Below are positions 1 to 7,890 of a stretch of DNA of 64,000 nt, piece by piece. Numbering within the stretch: position 1 is the first letter of the stretch; every line of letters begins with the position of its first letter. The translations under genes and the position numbers were made by a program. This stretch comes from DASRFA01 sp035651755. GTDB taxonomy: Bacteria > Desulfobacterota > Binatia > UBA12015. The DNA lies in assembly GCA_035651755.1 (NCBI GenBank), contig DASRFA010000013.1, positions 372,001-436,000 of the forward strand. Reading direction: 5' to 3'. The notes under the pieces were generated by a model. The model did not search any database. It saw nothing but the letters and a program-made list of their open reading frames with translations, and was not told the origin of the DNA.

Positions 1-330
1 CTCGTCCCAGGGCGTCTCGACCAGCACGAACCGCACGCCGAGCTGGTTCGCGAGCTCCTTCGCGAGGTCCGGCTCGATGCCGACGAGCTGCCCGTCGCGC
101 TTGAACGCGAGCGGCGGGTAGTTCGGCGTGATGCCGACCCGGATCTCCGCCGGCAGCTTCGCGGAGCCTTTCGTCGGGCTCGGCGCTTGCGCGAGCGCAC
201 CGCCGGCCGCGAGCGCGCCGACGGCGGCGATCGCGGCGGCCGCGATCGCGAGTCGATTGCCGGCGGTGCGCGGAGCGCGCCGCACGTCCCTGCGCGCCGC
301 AGCGCCCGAAGCCGATCGCGTGCCCGTCAT
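1..330 (-). CDS. Family 3 solute-binding protein of an ABC transporter, 5' part only
   Basis: The first 110 codons are present and the gene runs off the left edge. The ATG at 330 follows a strong GGAGGAGG. Residues 1-50 are an Arg-rich n-region, an Ala-rich hydrophobic core and a cleavage-like ALA-Q site. The mature part has VGITPNYPPLAF and GIEPDLAKELANQL, the typical opening of periplasmic amino-acid-binding proteins (SBP_bac_3). It would capture a polar amino acid or similar solute in the periplasm and deliver it to a permease. The substrate cannot be told from this fragment. This is a host chromosomal gene. Confidence 0.85.
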   Translation of the reverse strand, partial: MTGTRSASGAAARRDVRRAPRTAGNRLAIAAAAIAAVGALAAGGALAQAPSPTKGSAKLPAEIRVGITPNYPPLAFKRDGQLVGIEPDLAKELANQLGVRFVLVETPWDE

Positions 331-427
331 GGACCCTCCTCCCCCTGGTCGCGCCGTGGCCCCGATGCCCGCCGCGATCGTGCGACCTCTCGCTAAGCGA
401 TCGAACGGCGCCGCGTCAACCGCGGCC

Positions 428-739
428 TCACGCGCCGCCGCCGACGACGAAGTTCCACGCCTTCCGCACGTCGCTCCGCGGGACGAGGAACTCGTCGACG
501 AAGCGGCGGTGCGCGGGGTGGCTGCGATAGCTCTCGAGGTCGGCGAGCGACGCGCAGCGCGCGGTCACGATCACGTCCCACGAAGCCTCGCTGGCGGCGT
601 CGGCGGGCGTGCCCGCCGTCAGGCTCGCGACCCCGGGGATCGCGGCGAGCTCGCCGAGCGCGCGCTCGACGATGCGCGCTCGCTCCTCCGCGTTCGCGTG
701 TTCGGGCTTGAGCTTGATGAGGGCGATCCGCTCGACCAT
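428..739 (-). CDS. Dabb (stress-responsive alpha/beta barrel) domain protein
   Basis: A 103-residue protein beginning MVERIALIKLKPEH, with a GGAGG just upstream of the ATG. The pattern matches the Dabb ferredoxin-like family: an N-terminal beta strand, an IPGVASLTAGT segment, then LADLESYRSHPAHRRFVDEFLVP near residues 66-87. Family members are small dimeric barrels, some with hydroxylase, cyclase or stress roles. No specific reaction can be assigned here. A longer reading frame upstream of this ATG has no family resemblance and was not used. Confidence 0.8.
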   Translation of the reverse strand: MVERIALIKLKPEHANAEERARIVERALGELAAIPGVASLTAGTPADAASEASWDVIVTARCASLADLESYRSHPAHRRFVDEFLVPRSDVRKAWNFVVGGGA

Positions 740-900
740 CCGTCCTCCGTGGCGTGCGCCGGCTCCTCCGGCGTTCTCGTTCAAGTCGATCGCTCGCGCC
801 GCCGCAAGCGGTATCCGGCGCTTGCCCCCTTTTCCGGCAATGCGCGCGAGATGTAGCCTCGAAGCTCGGCCGTCTACGGACGGGGGGAGGGCAACGAGGC

Positions 901-1338
901 ATGGCAGCGAAATCGGTCCCGGAGGGACACAACTCCGTGTCGCCGTACTTGATCGTCCCGGGCGCGGCACAGCTCATCGAGTTCTTGAAGAGCGCGTTCC
1001 GCGCGACCGAGCTCATGCGCTCGGCGATGCCCGACGGCAGCATCATGCACGCCGAGGTCAGGATCGGCGACTCGGTGGTGATGATCGCCGACGCGAACGA
1101 GCAGGTTCCGGCGACGCAGGCGAACGTGCACGTCTACGTGCCGGACGTCGACGACGCCTACGGGCGCGCGGTCGGCGCGGGGGCGACGTCGGTCCGGGAG
1201 CCGGCCGACCAGTTCTACGGCGACCGGAGCGCGGGCGTGAAGCACGCCGGCACGCAGTGGTGGATCGCGACGCACGTCGAGGACGTGAGCGACGAGGAGA
1301 TCGCGCGCCGCATGAAGGCAGCGCGACCGGACGCCTGA
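901..1338 (+). CDS. VOC-superfamily (PhnB/glyoxalase-like) protein
   Basis: A 145-residue protein opening with SVSPYLIVPGAAQLIEFLKSAF, followed by MPDGSIMHAEVRIGDSVVMIAD and NVHVYVPDVDDAYGRAVGAGA. This is the order seen in PhnB-like members of the vicinal-oxygen-chelate superfamily. These proteins bind a metal in paired beta-alpha-beta modules; the substrate is unknown. Its stop codon touches the next gene, so the two may be co-transcribed. Confidence 0.85.
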   Translation: MAAKSVPEGHNSVSPYLIVPGAAQLIEFLKSAFRATELMRSAMPDGSIMHAEVRIGDSVVMIADANEQVPATQANVHVYVPDVDDAYGRAVGAGATSVREPADQFYGDRSAGVKHAGTQWWIATHVEDVSDEEIARRMKAARPDA

Positions 1339-2648
1339 GCGATCGATCCGAGCGTAGCGACGTCGCGGTCGTCGGAGCGGGCGCCGCCGGCTTGATGGCA
1401 GGCCTCTGGGCGGCGCGCTCGGCGCGCGCCGCGGGCGGGGCGCGACCGCGCGTCGTCGTCCTCGACGGCGCGCGCCGGCTCGGTGCGAAGATCCTGGTCG
1501 CGGGCGGCGGGCGCTGCAACGTCACGCACGACGTGGTCGACGAGACCGCGTTCGCCGGCTCGTCGCGCCGCGCGATCCGGAAGGTGCTCGGCCGCTTCGA
1601 CGTCGCGCGGACGGTCGCCTTCTTCCGCGAGCTCGGCGTCGACCTGAAGCGCGAGGAGACCGGGAAGCTCTTTCCGACGACCGACTCCGCGCGCACCGTC
1701 CTCGATGCGCTGCTGGGCGCCGTCCGCGATGCGGGCGCCGAGCTCGTGCACCCGTGGCGCGTCGAGCGCGTCGCGCGTCGCGACGGCGGCGGCTTCGAGA
1801 TCGCGGGCCCCGCGGGAACGCTCGTCGCCGAGCGCATCGTCCTCGCGACCGGCGGGAAAAGCCTTCCCCAGACCGGCAGCGACGGCGCCGGCTACGGCAT
1901 CGCGCGCTCGCTCGGGCACTCGATCACGGAGCGCGTGTTCCCGGCGCTCGTACCGCTCTTGCTTCCCGCCGGCGACGCGCTCCGTGCGCTGCGCGGCGTG
2001 AGCGCGCGCGCGACGGTCGAGGTCCGGAGCTCCGCCGGCGCCGTGCTGGCCCGCTTCACCGACGGACTTCTCTGCACGCACTTCGGGGTCTCCGGCCCCG
2101 CCGTGCTCGACGCCAGTCGCTACTTGACGGCCGCGCGCTTCGACGATCCCGGGGCTCGCCTCGTGGTCTCGTGGCTGCCGGGCGAGACGCCGGAGAGCGC
2201 GGATCGGGCGCTCCTCGCGCGCGGGGCGGCGGGCGGCGGCCGGTTCCTCCGCGAGCGCGGGCTCCCGGAGCGGCTCGCCGAGGCGATATGCGACGCGGCG
2301 GGCGTTCCGGCGGGGCGCCCGCTGCGCGAGCTCGCGCGCGCCGAGCGCCGCGCCCTCGCCGGCGCCGCGACCGAATGGACGCTCGCGGTCGCGGGCGACC
2401 GCGGCTTCACGCACGCCGAGGTCACCGCGGGCGGCGTGCCGCTCTCCGAGATCCGCCTCGAGACGATGGAGTCGCGGCCCTGTCCGGGCCTCCACGTCGT
2501 GGGCGAGGTCTGCGACGTCGACGGCCGGATCGGCGGCTACAACTTCCAGTGGGCCTGGGCGAGCGGCTACGTCGCCGGACGTGCGGCGGGTGCGGCGGCG
2601 CTTCGCGCTCGCGATTCGGCGGTCGACGGGAAGCGCGCGCCCGGGTAA
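1335..2648 (+). CDS. HI0933-family NAD(P)/FAD-dependent oxidoreductase
   Basis: Family hallmarks are all visible: a Rossmann VAVVGAGAAGLMAG at the N-terminus, GAKILVAGGGRCNVTH about 40 residues later, TGGKSLPQTGSDGAGY mid-protein, and GRIGGYNFQWAWASGYVAG near the C-terminus. The family comprises soluble flavoproteins of about 400 residues, often annotated as aminoacetone oxidase or BaiN-like. The start is uncertain. No ATG precedes the Rossmann motif; a CTG at 1335 overlaps the stop of the VOC gene, and GTG codons at 1257 and 1260 are alternatives with a longer overlap. Length from 1335 is 437 residues. Confidence 0.85.
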   Translation: MSDRSERSDVAVVGAGAAGLMAGLWAARSARAAGGARPRVVVLDGARRLGAKILVAGGGRCNVTHDVVDETAFAGSSRRAIRKVLGRFDVARTVAFFRELGVDLKREETGKLFPTTDSARTVLDALLGAVRDAGAELVHPWRVERVARRDGGGFEIAGPAGTLVAERIVLATGGKSLPQTGSDGAGYGIARSLGHSITERVFPALVPLLLPAGDALRALRGVSARATVEVRSSAGAVLARFTDGLLCTHFGVSGPAVLDASRYLTAARFDDPGARLVVSWLPGETPESADRALLARGAAGGGRFLRERGLPERLAEAICDAAGVPAGRPLRELARAERRALAGAATEWTLAVAGDRGFTHAEVTAGGVPLSEIRLETMESRPCPGLHVVGEVCDVDGRIGGYNFQWAWASGYVAGRAAGAAALRARDSAVDGKRAPG

Positions 2649-2680
2649 CGATCGTCCGCGTTTCGCTCCGGAGAAGCTCG

Positions 2681-4123
2681 ATGACCGCTCCCATCCGCTG
2701 CTCGCCGGCCCGTCCGCGCGCCCGCGCGCCGATCGTCGCCGTCGTGGCGGTCGGCCTCGCCGCCGCCGCCGCGACCGGGTGTGCCGACGCGCCCGCGACG
2801 AGCCGCGCTTCGTCCGAGGACGTCTGCGACTCGGCGCCGGTCGACGGTGCCGGCTTCGATCGCTTCGGCGGCTGGAAGGGAGTCGAGCTCCCGGCGACCG
2901 GACGCTTCCGGGTCGCCGAGGTCGACGGCGTGTGGTGGCTCGTCACGCCCGACGGGCACGGGCTCTTCTCGAACGGCGTGACCGGGATCGATCCCGAAGG
3001 CGACACGACGGCCGACGGCCGCCAGCCCTACGGCGAGAACGTCCTCGCGCGCCATGGGAGCGTCGAAGCGTGGGCGAGCTCGACGCTTGCCCGCCTGTGC
3101 GACCTCGGGGTGACGACGCTCGCGGCCTGGACGAACTCGAGCGTCGCGCTCTTCACCGGAAAGCGCGCGTACCCCGTGTCCGTCTCCTTCCACGACACCG
3201 CGCCCGAGGTGCCGGGCTGGCCCGCCGGCTTCACGGGCCGCCGCCTGCGCGACGTCTTCGATCCGGCCTGGCCGGAAGGCGCCCACCGCTTCGCGCGCGA
3301 GAGCGAGCCGATCCAGCTCTGCGAGCGCGATCCCTGGTGCTACGGCGTCTTCGCCGACAACGAGCTGCCCTGGGGAGCAACGACGCTGTCGGTCGGGACG
3401 CACCTCGACGCCTTCCTGACCCTCCCGCCCGGCGCGCCCGGCAAGGTCGCGTTGCAGCGCTTCTTCGACGATCGCTACGCCGGCGAGGTCGCGGCCTTCG
3501 ATGCCGCGTGGGGCGTCGCGCTGCCGTCGTTCGACGCGCTCCAGGAGACGACCTCTCTCACCGCCTGCGCGCTGCGCGAGCCGCTCGGCGACGACGCGTG
3601 CCTGAAGGCGGAGCCGGCCGTGCGGCGCGCGGATCGGATGGCCTTCGAGGCGGTCGTCGCACGGCGCTATGCAGAGGTCGTCGCGGACGCCCTGCGCGAC
3701 GAGGCGCCCGGCGTCCTCCACCTCGGCGTCCGCCTGTTCTCGATCTACACGCACCCGGACGTCGTGCGAGCGATCGCTCCGTTCGTCGACGTCCTGTCCG
3801 TGAACGACTACGACTACGGCGCGACCGAGCGCCCCGTCCTGGTCGGGATCTCGGGAGGCGCGGAGTTCGGGTACCTGTTCGGCTCGGACGCGTTCACCGA
3901 CCTCGCGACCCTCCACGAGCTCTCGGGCAAGCCGGTGCTCGTCGGCGAGTGGTTCTATCGCGTCGAGCGCACGGACGGCGCCGGCACGCCGCTCCCGCCG
4001 CTCTTTCCCGAGGTCGCGTCGCACGAGGAGCAGGCCGCCGCGTACCGGGGCTACGCCCGGCGCATGATCGACCTGCCGTTCGTGGTCGGCCACCACTGGT
4101 TCCAGTGGATGGATCTGGTATAG
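2681..4123 (+). CDS. Agarase-like glycoside hydrolase lipoprotein, 3' end apparently truncated
   Basis: A 480-residue protein from an ATG with GGAGAAG upstream. A lipobox-like AATGC ends the hydrophobic signal at about residue 30, so it is probably an outer-membrane or periplasmic lipoprotein. The body shows WWLVTPDGHGLFSNGVTGI, GVFADNELPWG (candidate acid/base Glu) and KPVLVGEWFYRV (candidate nucleophile Glu), as in beta-agarase-like TIM-barrel hydrolases. The protein stops at HHWFQWMDLV. Relatives normally continue past this motif through a conserved Asp/Gly/Asn-rich closing segment. The stop lies 20 bases before the phage integrase gene, which suggests that integration replaced the original C-terminus. 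Confidence 0.75.
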   Translation: MTAPIRCSPARPRARAPIVAVVAVGLAAAAATGCADAPATSRASSEDVCDSAPVDGAGFDRFGGWKGVELPATGRFRVAEVDGVWWLVTPDGHGLFSNGVTGIDPEGDTTADGRQPYGENVLARHGSVEAWASSTLARLCDLGVTTLAAWTNSSVALFTGKRAYPVSVSFHDTAPEVPGWPAGFTGRRLRDVFDPAWPEGAHRFARESEPIQLCERDPWCYGVFADNELPWGATTLSVGTHLDAFLTLPPGAPGKVALQRFFDDRYAGEVAAFDAAWGVALPSFDALQETTSLTACALREPLGDDACLKAEPAVRRADRMAFEAVVARRYAEVVADALRDEAPGVLHLGVRLFSIYTHPDVVRAIAPFVDVLSVNDYDYGATERPVLVGISGGAEFGYLFGSDAFTDLATLHELSGKPVLVGEWFYRVERTDGAGTPLPPLFPEVASHEEQAAAYRGYARRMIDLPFVVGHHWFQWMDLV

Positions 4124-4143
4124 GGGGCAAAGGGATGTCCACC

Positions 4144-5049
4144 CTACCCGGAATTGGCCGCCTTGCGCCGCGCCGCCATGAGTGGATCGACCGGCCGGTC
4201 CCCGATCCAGGCTGCGTAGACCTCGGAGAGCTTCTGCACGCTCGTGCCCATGTGTGCGGCCACTTGAACGAGCGGCGCTCCCGCGCTGAGCGCCATCGAC
4301 GCGTACGTGTGGCGCAGCAGATAGAGCCTGCGCGGCCTGATGCCGAGCACCCGGAGCTGTGGTCTCCATTTCGACGCCGCCCAGTTCGTACTGTCGATCG
4401 GCCGTCCGTCCGGGCCGAAACAGATCCAGTCCCTTCCCCGCGCACCACGCGGCCTGGATTCCTTCAGCAGCTCGACGATGTGATCGGTGATTCCGATCAC
4501 GCGCGGGCTGCGATACGTTTTGCCGGCGGTCTCCTCGCGAGCCACGAGCCCGCGCTTGATGTCGAGCGTTGCGGCGCGAAGGTCGCTGTCGTCCCATTGG
4601 AGTCCGGCAATCTCCGAGGGGCGCGCCCCGGTCGCAGCCAGCAGCGAGACCCACACGAACCAGCGGGCGGCCGAGTACGAGCGAAAGTGTCGCAAGATCG
4701 CGACGAGTTCGGCCTCGCTGAAGACGTCTGGCCGAGCGCGGCGCTCTCGATCCCAGTCGAGCCCCAGAAACGGGTTCTGCTTCGTCAACCCGTGACGGTA
4801 CGCAAACCGGAACAGGCTGCTGCAGATCGAGACCACGTGCCGCACCGAGGCTGCGCTCAGTCCGGCATCGAAGAGTTCGACCTGAATTTCCGTTGCCCGT
4901 CGTTGGTTGATGCGATCCGTTCGGAGGTGACCGATCCGCGGCAGAACGTAACGCTCCAGTACCTTGCGACGGTGTTTTTTCAGGTAGGCAGCGGCGGGTC
5001 GACCGCGTGGGCCAAGCCACGCCTCCGCCGTGTCTCGGACGGTCGGCAT
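4144..5049 (-). CDS. int: Tyrosine recombinase (phage integrase 1)
   Basis: The catalytic core has ATGARPSEIAGLQW (first Arg), YLLRHTYASMALSAG (H-x-x-R region) and HMGTSVQKLSEVYAAW (Tyr nucleophile). The N-terminal half has the helical core-binding domain, RIGHLRTDRINQRRATEIQ. The start at 5049 is preferred because GAGCGAGG lies 8-9 bases upstream. In-frame starts at 5202 and 5271 would add a repetitive hydrophobic stretch encoded by a tandem repeat. The gene lies at the left end of the element and points towards the host junction, as expected for an integrase beside its attachment site. A TTGACA promoter/operator lies at 5379-5408. Confidence 0.9.
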   Translation of the reverse strand: MPTVRDTAEAWLGPRGRPAAAYLKKHRRKVLERYVLPRIGHLRTDRINQRRATEIQVELFDAGLSAASVRHVVSICSSLFRFAYRHGLTKQNPFLGLDWDRERRARPDVFSEAELVAILRHFRSYSAARWFVWVSLLAATGARPSEIAGLQWDDSDLRAATLDIKRGLVAREETAGKTYRSPRVIGITDHIVELLKESRPRGARGRDWICFGPDGRPIDSTNWAASKWRPQLRVLGIRPRRLYLLRHTYASMALSAGAPLVQVAAHMGTSVQKLSEVYAAWIGDRPVDPLMAARRKAANSG

Positions 5050-5071
5050 TTCTTGGCCTCGCTCCGGACGG

Positions 5072-5191
5072 AAGATTGCGAGCGTCATGCCCGCGAGAAG
5101 GACGACCTCCGTGCTCCCCTGTGGGAAGTCGAAGGTCGCGAGCGTCGTGCTCACCAGAAGGGCGACATCCGTGTCCCCGGTCAGGAATTCG
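5072..5191. repeat. Two imperfect 60-bp tandem repeats in the integrase leader
   Basis: Unit 1 (5072-5131) and unit 2 (5132-5191) share long identical runs such as GCGAGCGTC, AGAAGG, CGAC and TCCGTG. They lie between the integrase promoter and its most likely start. Read in the integrase frame they would encode two related 20-residue hydrophobic segments (ALLVSTTLATFDF and VVLLAGMTLAIF). Whether they are translated or form a leader cannot be decided from sequence. Confidence 0.85.
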
Positions 5192-5378
5192 AAGAGGGAC
5201 ATAGCGGCACCGGGAAGCGAGGTTTTTTGGAGCCCTACTTCCCGCGTGCCACGACCATTCCCTCTCGTCAATCCGTGTTTCTGCGTATTGGCCGTCAGCT
5301 ACGGAATTCCCATCGCGCGCTGCTGCCTCGGAACAAGCGGCGCTGTGAATTGCAACAGGCAAAACCACGGTGGCGGCG

Positions 5379-5408
5379 AAGTAGCACGACCGTATTGATT
5401 CTGTCAAC
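5379..5408 (-). promoter_or_regulatory. Integrase promoter overlapping a TTGACA-type operator
   Basis: On the minus strand GTTGACAGAATCAAT (5408-5394) supplies a perfect -35 TTGACA. TACTTC (from 5383) or CTACTT (from 5384) follows at 18 or 17 bases. The same 15-base element recurs at many control points in this phage, so it is probably both promoter and operator. Confidence 0.6.
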
Positions 5409-5432
5409 AGCCGCGTGCTAGGCCCAGGAGGA

Positions 5433-5804
5433 ATGGCGGCAGTGGGAAGAAAAGCGACCTACGGCGAGCGGATGGATTGGCGCGGAAACGCTCCTCTTTC
5501 CGCTGAGATCTACGAACAGCTAGAGGTTCTCGCCGCCCTCGACGAGTGCGACCTGGGCGCGTGCGTTCGAAAGCTCGTCCATCGCGGACTCGCGTCAGGA
5601 GAGCCCCTGGCGCCCGAGGAGGTTCTCCCGGAGCGCGACATCGCGGAACGGGTCATGGTGAGGCTTCCGCCCGAGACGGTGAAGAAGGTCGTGCATCTTG
5701 CGCGGAAGATGAGAACGGATCGCGGCGCGATCCTCCGCGCGTACGTAAAGCGCGCCCTCGCACCGCCTCGGAAGTCGACGCGACGAGCTTCCGCCGCGGC
5801 GTGA
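5433..5804 (+). CDS. Double ribbon-helix-helix DNA-binding protein
   Basis: A 123-residue protein with two successive strand-helix-helix units: PLSAEIYEQLEVLAALDECDL with VRKLVHRGLASG, and MVRLPPETVKKVVHLARKMR with ILRAYVKRALAP. This looks like two RHH (Arc/CopG-type) half-dimers in one chain. It is divergent from the integrase across the operator at 5394-5408, a position typical of a lysogeny or excision regulator. AGGAGG lies very close to ATG 5433; a GTG at 5442 has better spacing and is an alternative start. No enzymatic motif is seen. Confidence 0.55.
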   Translation: MAAVGRKATYGERMDWRGNAPLSAEIYEQLEVLAALDECDLGACVRKLVHRGLASGEPLAPEEVLPERDIAERVMVRLPPETVKKVVHLARKMRTDRGAILRAYVKRALAPPRKSTRRASAAA

Positions 5805-5816
5805 CCGCGTTCGCGG

Positions 5817-6194
5817 TCACGGAAGGAAAAACGCGCCCGAGATCGGAACCCGACTCGCGATCGGGGTCCACTGATCTCCGCCGCATGGCGTCGCGGCGCA
5901 GCGATCTGCCCCCTGGCAGTCGAAGTAGAAGACCGTTAGCCGCGGATCGTCATTGTGGTCCGAGTCGACGACGCGACACCAGACGAACGCCGGCGGCGAT
6001 CCGTCGGGGAAGAAGACGTTCCCGCTGACCGTCCCGCGATCTCCGTCGAGCGCAATCGCCCAGCGCTGATCGCCGACGTCTTTGTTCACGAGGATCTGCT
6101 TCCGGTCGGGGGTGCCCTGCATGCCGTGCGACTGCGCGCCGGCCGGGCTCGCTGCCGCGAGTAGGGCGGCAATCGTCAGGAAACGGATTCGCAT
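5817..6194 (-). CDS. Small secreted protein of unknown function
   Basis: A 125-residue protein with AGGAGGG upstream of ATG 6194. The signal peptide is MRIRFLTIAALLAAASPAGA-Q. The mature part contains VSGNVFFPDGSPPAFVWCRV and four Cys (VWCRV, FDCQG, DRCAA, TPCGG) that could form disulfides, suggesting an exported beta-sandwich. No family is recognised. It is transcribed leftward between the RHH regulator and the early right operon, a typical place for a lysogenic-conversion gene. Confidence 0.7.
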   Translation of the reverse strand: MRIRFLTIAALLAAASPAGAQSHGMQGTPDRKQILVNKDVGDQRWAIALDGDRGTVSGNVFFPDGSPPAFVWCRVVDSDHNDDPRLTVFYFDCQGADRCAATPCGGDQWTPIASRVPISGAFFLP

Positions 6195-6318
6195 CACAAG
6201 CCCTCCTGCTTTCAGTGTCCGGGGCGACACGTAGCCATACCTCGCGGCCGTCGGCAAGTTTTTTTCTCAGTGCTGGCGCGACTTTTCCGGGTTGTTTCGG
6301 ATTTCTGCAAGTACCCCT

Positions 6319-6360
6319 GTTGACAAAATCAATCGCGGCGCCTACTGACATTGTCGCAAC
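6319..6360 (+). promoter_or_regulatory. Early rightward promoter with two TTGACA-type sites
   Basis: GTTGACAAAATCAAT starts at 6319. Its TTGACA is followed after 17 bases by TACTGA (6343-6348). This -10 box is itself inside a second copy, TGACATTGTCGCAAC (6346-6360), which is repeated exactly in inverted orientation near 60.37 kb. This is the only plausible promoter ahead of the rightward early genes, in an AT-richer 200-base gap. Confidence 0.6.
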
Positions 6361-6395
6361 GTGATGGCGGCAGGAGAGCAAAGGGGGGCGGCGAG

Positions 6396-6671
6396 GTGGT
6401 GGTGGCGGATCTTCATGTTCGCGTCCACGAAGCCTACCGGGTGGCGGGGCTCGGCACTCGGGGGCTGTCGGTTGGGCGTCCGCTCGCCATCGAGGGCGGC
6501 GTGATCATGGTGTCAAGCATTCTAGTCAACGACGGTACCAGACGCTACGCGATCTCGTACGTCGGGACCAGCGACGCCGCCCGCATCCTTGATCGCTCCT
6601 TCGACTCGCCGCAGCTCGCGGCGAAGTTTCTCGACTGGGTTTACGGCAATTTCGCGCGGGGGGCCGCGTGA
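6396..6671 (+). CDS. Small phage protein, unknown function
   Basis: The best supported part is MVSSILVNDGTRRYAISYV...DSPQLAAKFLDWVYGNFARGAA, which could start at ATG 6510. GTG 6396 gives a 91-residue version and is the first start after the promoter with purine-rich sequence upstream. No family is recognised. Its stop overlaps the next GTG (GTGA), the first of a chain of such overlaps that marks an operon. Confidence 0.5.
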   Translation: MVVADLHVRVHEAYRVAGLGTRGLSVGRPLAIEGGVIMVSSILVNDGTRRYAISYVGTSDAARILDRSFDSPQLAAKFLDWVYGNFARGAA

Positions 6672-6748
6672 ACGCTCGGGTGCGTAGCGCGGGGACGGCG
6701 TCCGTGCGGTCCGTTCGTGCGGACGCCGCTCCGGCGGAGGTCGCGTGA
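6668..6748 (+). CDS. 26-residue mini-protein in overlap chain
   Basis: GTG 6668 overlaps the preceding TGA by four bases, and its own TGA overlaps the next GTG at 6745. The peptide is Ala/Arg/Val-rich with no motif. The only support is its exact fit into the chain of GTGA overlaps; it may be a coupling ORF rather than a functional protein. Confidence 0.35.
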   Translation: MNARVRSAGTASVRSVRADAAPAEVA

Positions 6749-6921
6749 GGTACGTCGGAAAAGGAAGCGACCACTCACCACCGATGCCGCGCAAGCGCGC
6801 CGCTCGCCGCCGGCTTCGGGCTGCGGAGCGTCGCCGGCGCCGAAACCTCACGCCGGAGGATGTCCAGAAGAACGAGGCGGGCGCGCGTCGCTGGCGCGAC
6901 GTCGTGGAGCGGGGCGCGTGA
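6745..6921 (+). CDS. Small basic phage protein
   Basis: A 58-residue protein starting at GTG 6745 in a GTGA overlap. It is strongly basic (PRKRAARRRLRAAERRRR) with an acidic stretch LTPEDVQKNEAG. This may be nucleic-acid-binding, but no family is recognised. Confidence 0.45.
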   Translation: MRYVGKGSDHSPPMPRKRAARRRLRAAERRRRRNLTPEDVQKNEAGARRWRDVVERGA

Positions 6922-7145
6922 GGGCCCGTCGCTGCGAGCGGTGCATGCACTACGTGCACGATGCGACGACCGACGCGTCGAACCCGCTCTATCGGAACTC
7001 CGAGAAGTACCCTGACGGGATCCGCCGGGGCGGTCACTGCGTCGCCCGCGAGAACGAGGTTCATCAGCATACGGGCGTCCCCCGCGGTCGCGATCTCGTT
7101 GACGCCGATGACGACTGCGGGCGATTTGAGGAGCGGGCCGCGTGA
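6918..7145 (+). CDS. Small zinc-binding-type protein
   Basis: A 75-residue protein from GTG 6918 (GTGA overlap). It has a CERCMHYVHD knuckle, a GGHCVAREN site and a final DDDCGRFEE, giving four to five Cys/His ligands typical of small phage zinc-ribbon proteins. Function unknown. It overlaps the SGNH hydrolase gene by four bases. Confidence 0.6.
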   Translation: MRARRCERCMHYVHDATTDASNPLYRNSEKYPDGIRRGGHCVARENEVHQHTGVPRGRDLVDADDDCGRFEERAA

Positions 7146-7705
7146 TCTCGGCGCTCGCACTCGCGACGCTCGTTTGCATCGGCGACAGCAACACGGCGGG
7201 CGGCCCGTGGCTTTCGTCGGGGACTCCGACCTACGCGCAGATCCTTGAGTGCGACTGCAACGTCAGCGCGCACTCTGGTTTCGGCGTGATCCGCGATCCG
7301 AGCTTCGGTGGGGCCGGCATCGAGGTCGTGAAGGCCGCGATCACCGAGGCGCTCTTCAAGAAGCCGGACGTGATCGTGCTCTCATTCCTAACGAACGACG
7401 TTCAGAGCCTCTATCGGATCGACCAAATTCTCGAGGTACTCGGGCAGCGTTACCGTCAAGCGCGGGGTCGCGGGGCGCGCGTTCTCGTCGTTCCGCCGCT
7501 CGGGCGGTACGTCGGTAGCGGTCCGGTCGTGAGGCAGTGGCGCTGGAAACGTGACGAGATCCGGCGGCGCCTGATCGAGCAGGTCGACGTAATTGACATT
7601 GTCGACGTCTCAGAGATCAGCGATGACGACTACGCCGAGCCGCTTCACCTGAACGGTCTCGGGCAAGCGAAGCTCGCGGCCGCAGTCGTGGGGATGCTGG
7701 AATGA
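7142..7705 (+). CDS. SGNH/GDSL hydrolase
   Basis: A 187-residue protein with the block I nucleophile in CIGDSNTAGG, a Gly-containing HSGFGVIRDPSFGGAGI region, block III Asn in VLSFLTNDV, and a C-terminal Asp/His pair in YAEPLHLNGLG. This is a complete SGNH catalytic set. Such enzymes de-esterify surface glycans or lipids. In a phage this could modify capsular or O-antigen acetylation or act in exclusion, which is inference. Starts at GTG 7142 in a GTGA overlap; its stop overlaps the next ATG. Confidence 0.8.
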   Translation: MISALALATLVCIGDSNTAGGPWLSSGTPTYAQILECDCNVSAHSGFGVIRDPSFGGAGIEVVKAAITEALFKKPDVIVLSFLTNDVQSLYRIDQILEVLGQRYRQARGRGARVLVVPPLGRYVGSGPVVRQWRWKRDEIRRRLIEQVDVIDIVDVSEISDDDYAEPLHLNGLGQAKLAAAVVGMLE

Positions 7706-7890
7706 TGACGATTAGCCTGGGCGCAGTAACGTTACTGGCGATTGCTCTCCCATACATCGCGATCGGCCTGGCCTACGGGCCGGAGGCGGGTGTCGGCGCG
7801 TTTCTTTGCACGGCCCTGGGCGGAGTCGTCTTGATGATCTTTTACATGACAGGGACGCTCGTCAGGGTCGCCCTGGGGTGGGATGGGTGA
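7702..7890 (+). CDS. Small two-helix membrane protein
   Basis: 62 residues with two hydrophobic helices (about 5-25 and 33-55) joined by GPEAGVG. ATG 7702 overlaps the SGNH stop, so the two are likely translationally coupled; it may anchor or accompany the hydrolase. No family recognised. Confidence 0.6.
   Translation: MMTISLGAVTLLAIALPYIAIGLAYGPEAGVGAFLCTALGGVVLMIFYMTGTLVRVALGWDG

Noticed and set aside
5072..5191. CRISPR-like repeats
   Set aside because: Only two adjacent imperfect units with no spacers, and no cas genes nearby.
1058..5407. Long open frames on the opposite strand or in other frames of the host genes, up to 946 codons
   Set aside because: They have Arg/Pro/Ala-rich shadow composition typical of antisense frames in GC-rich DNA and no motif, while the chosen frames show complete family signatures.
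7592..7606. TTGACA-type site inside the SGNH hydrolase gene
   Set aside because: It lies deep in a coding region with no nearby start or regulator. The match may come from the Ile-Asp-Ile-Val-Asp codons, so it is listed in the family but not as a separate feature.
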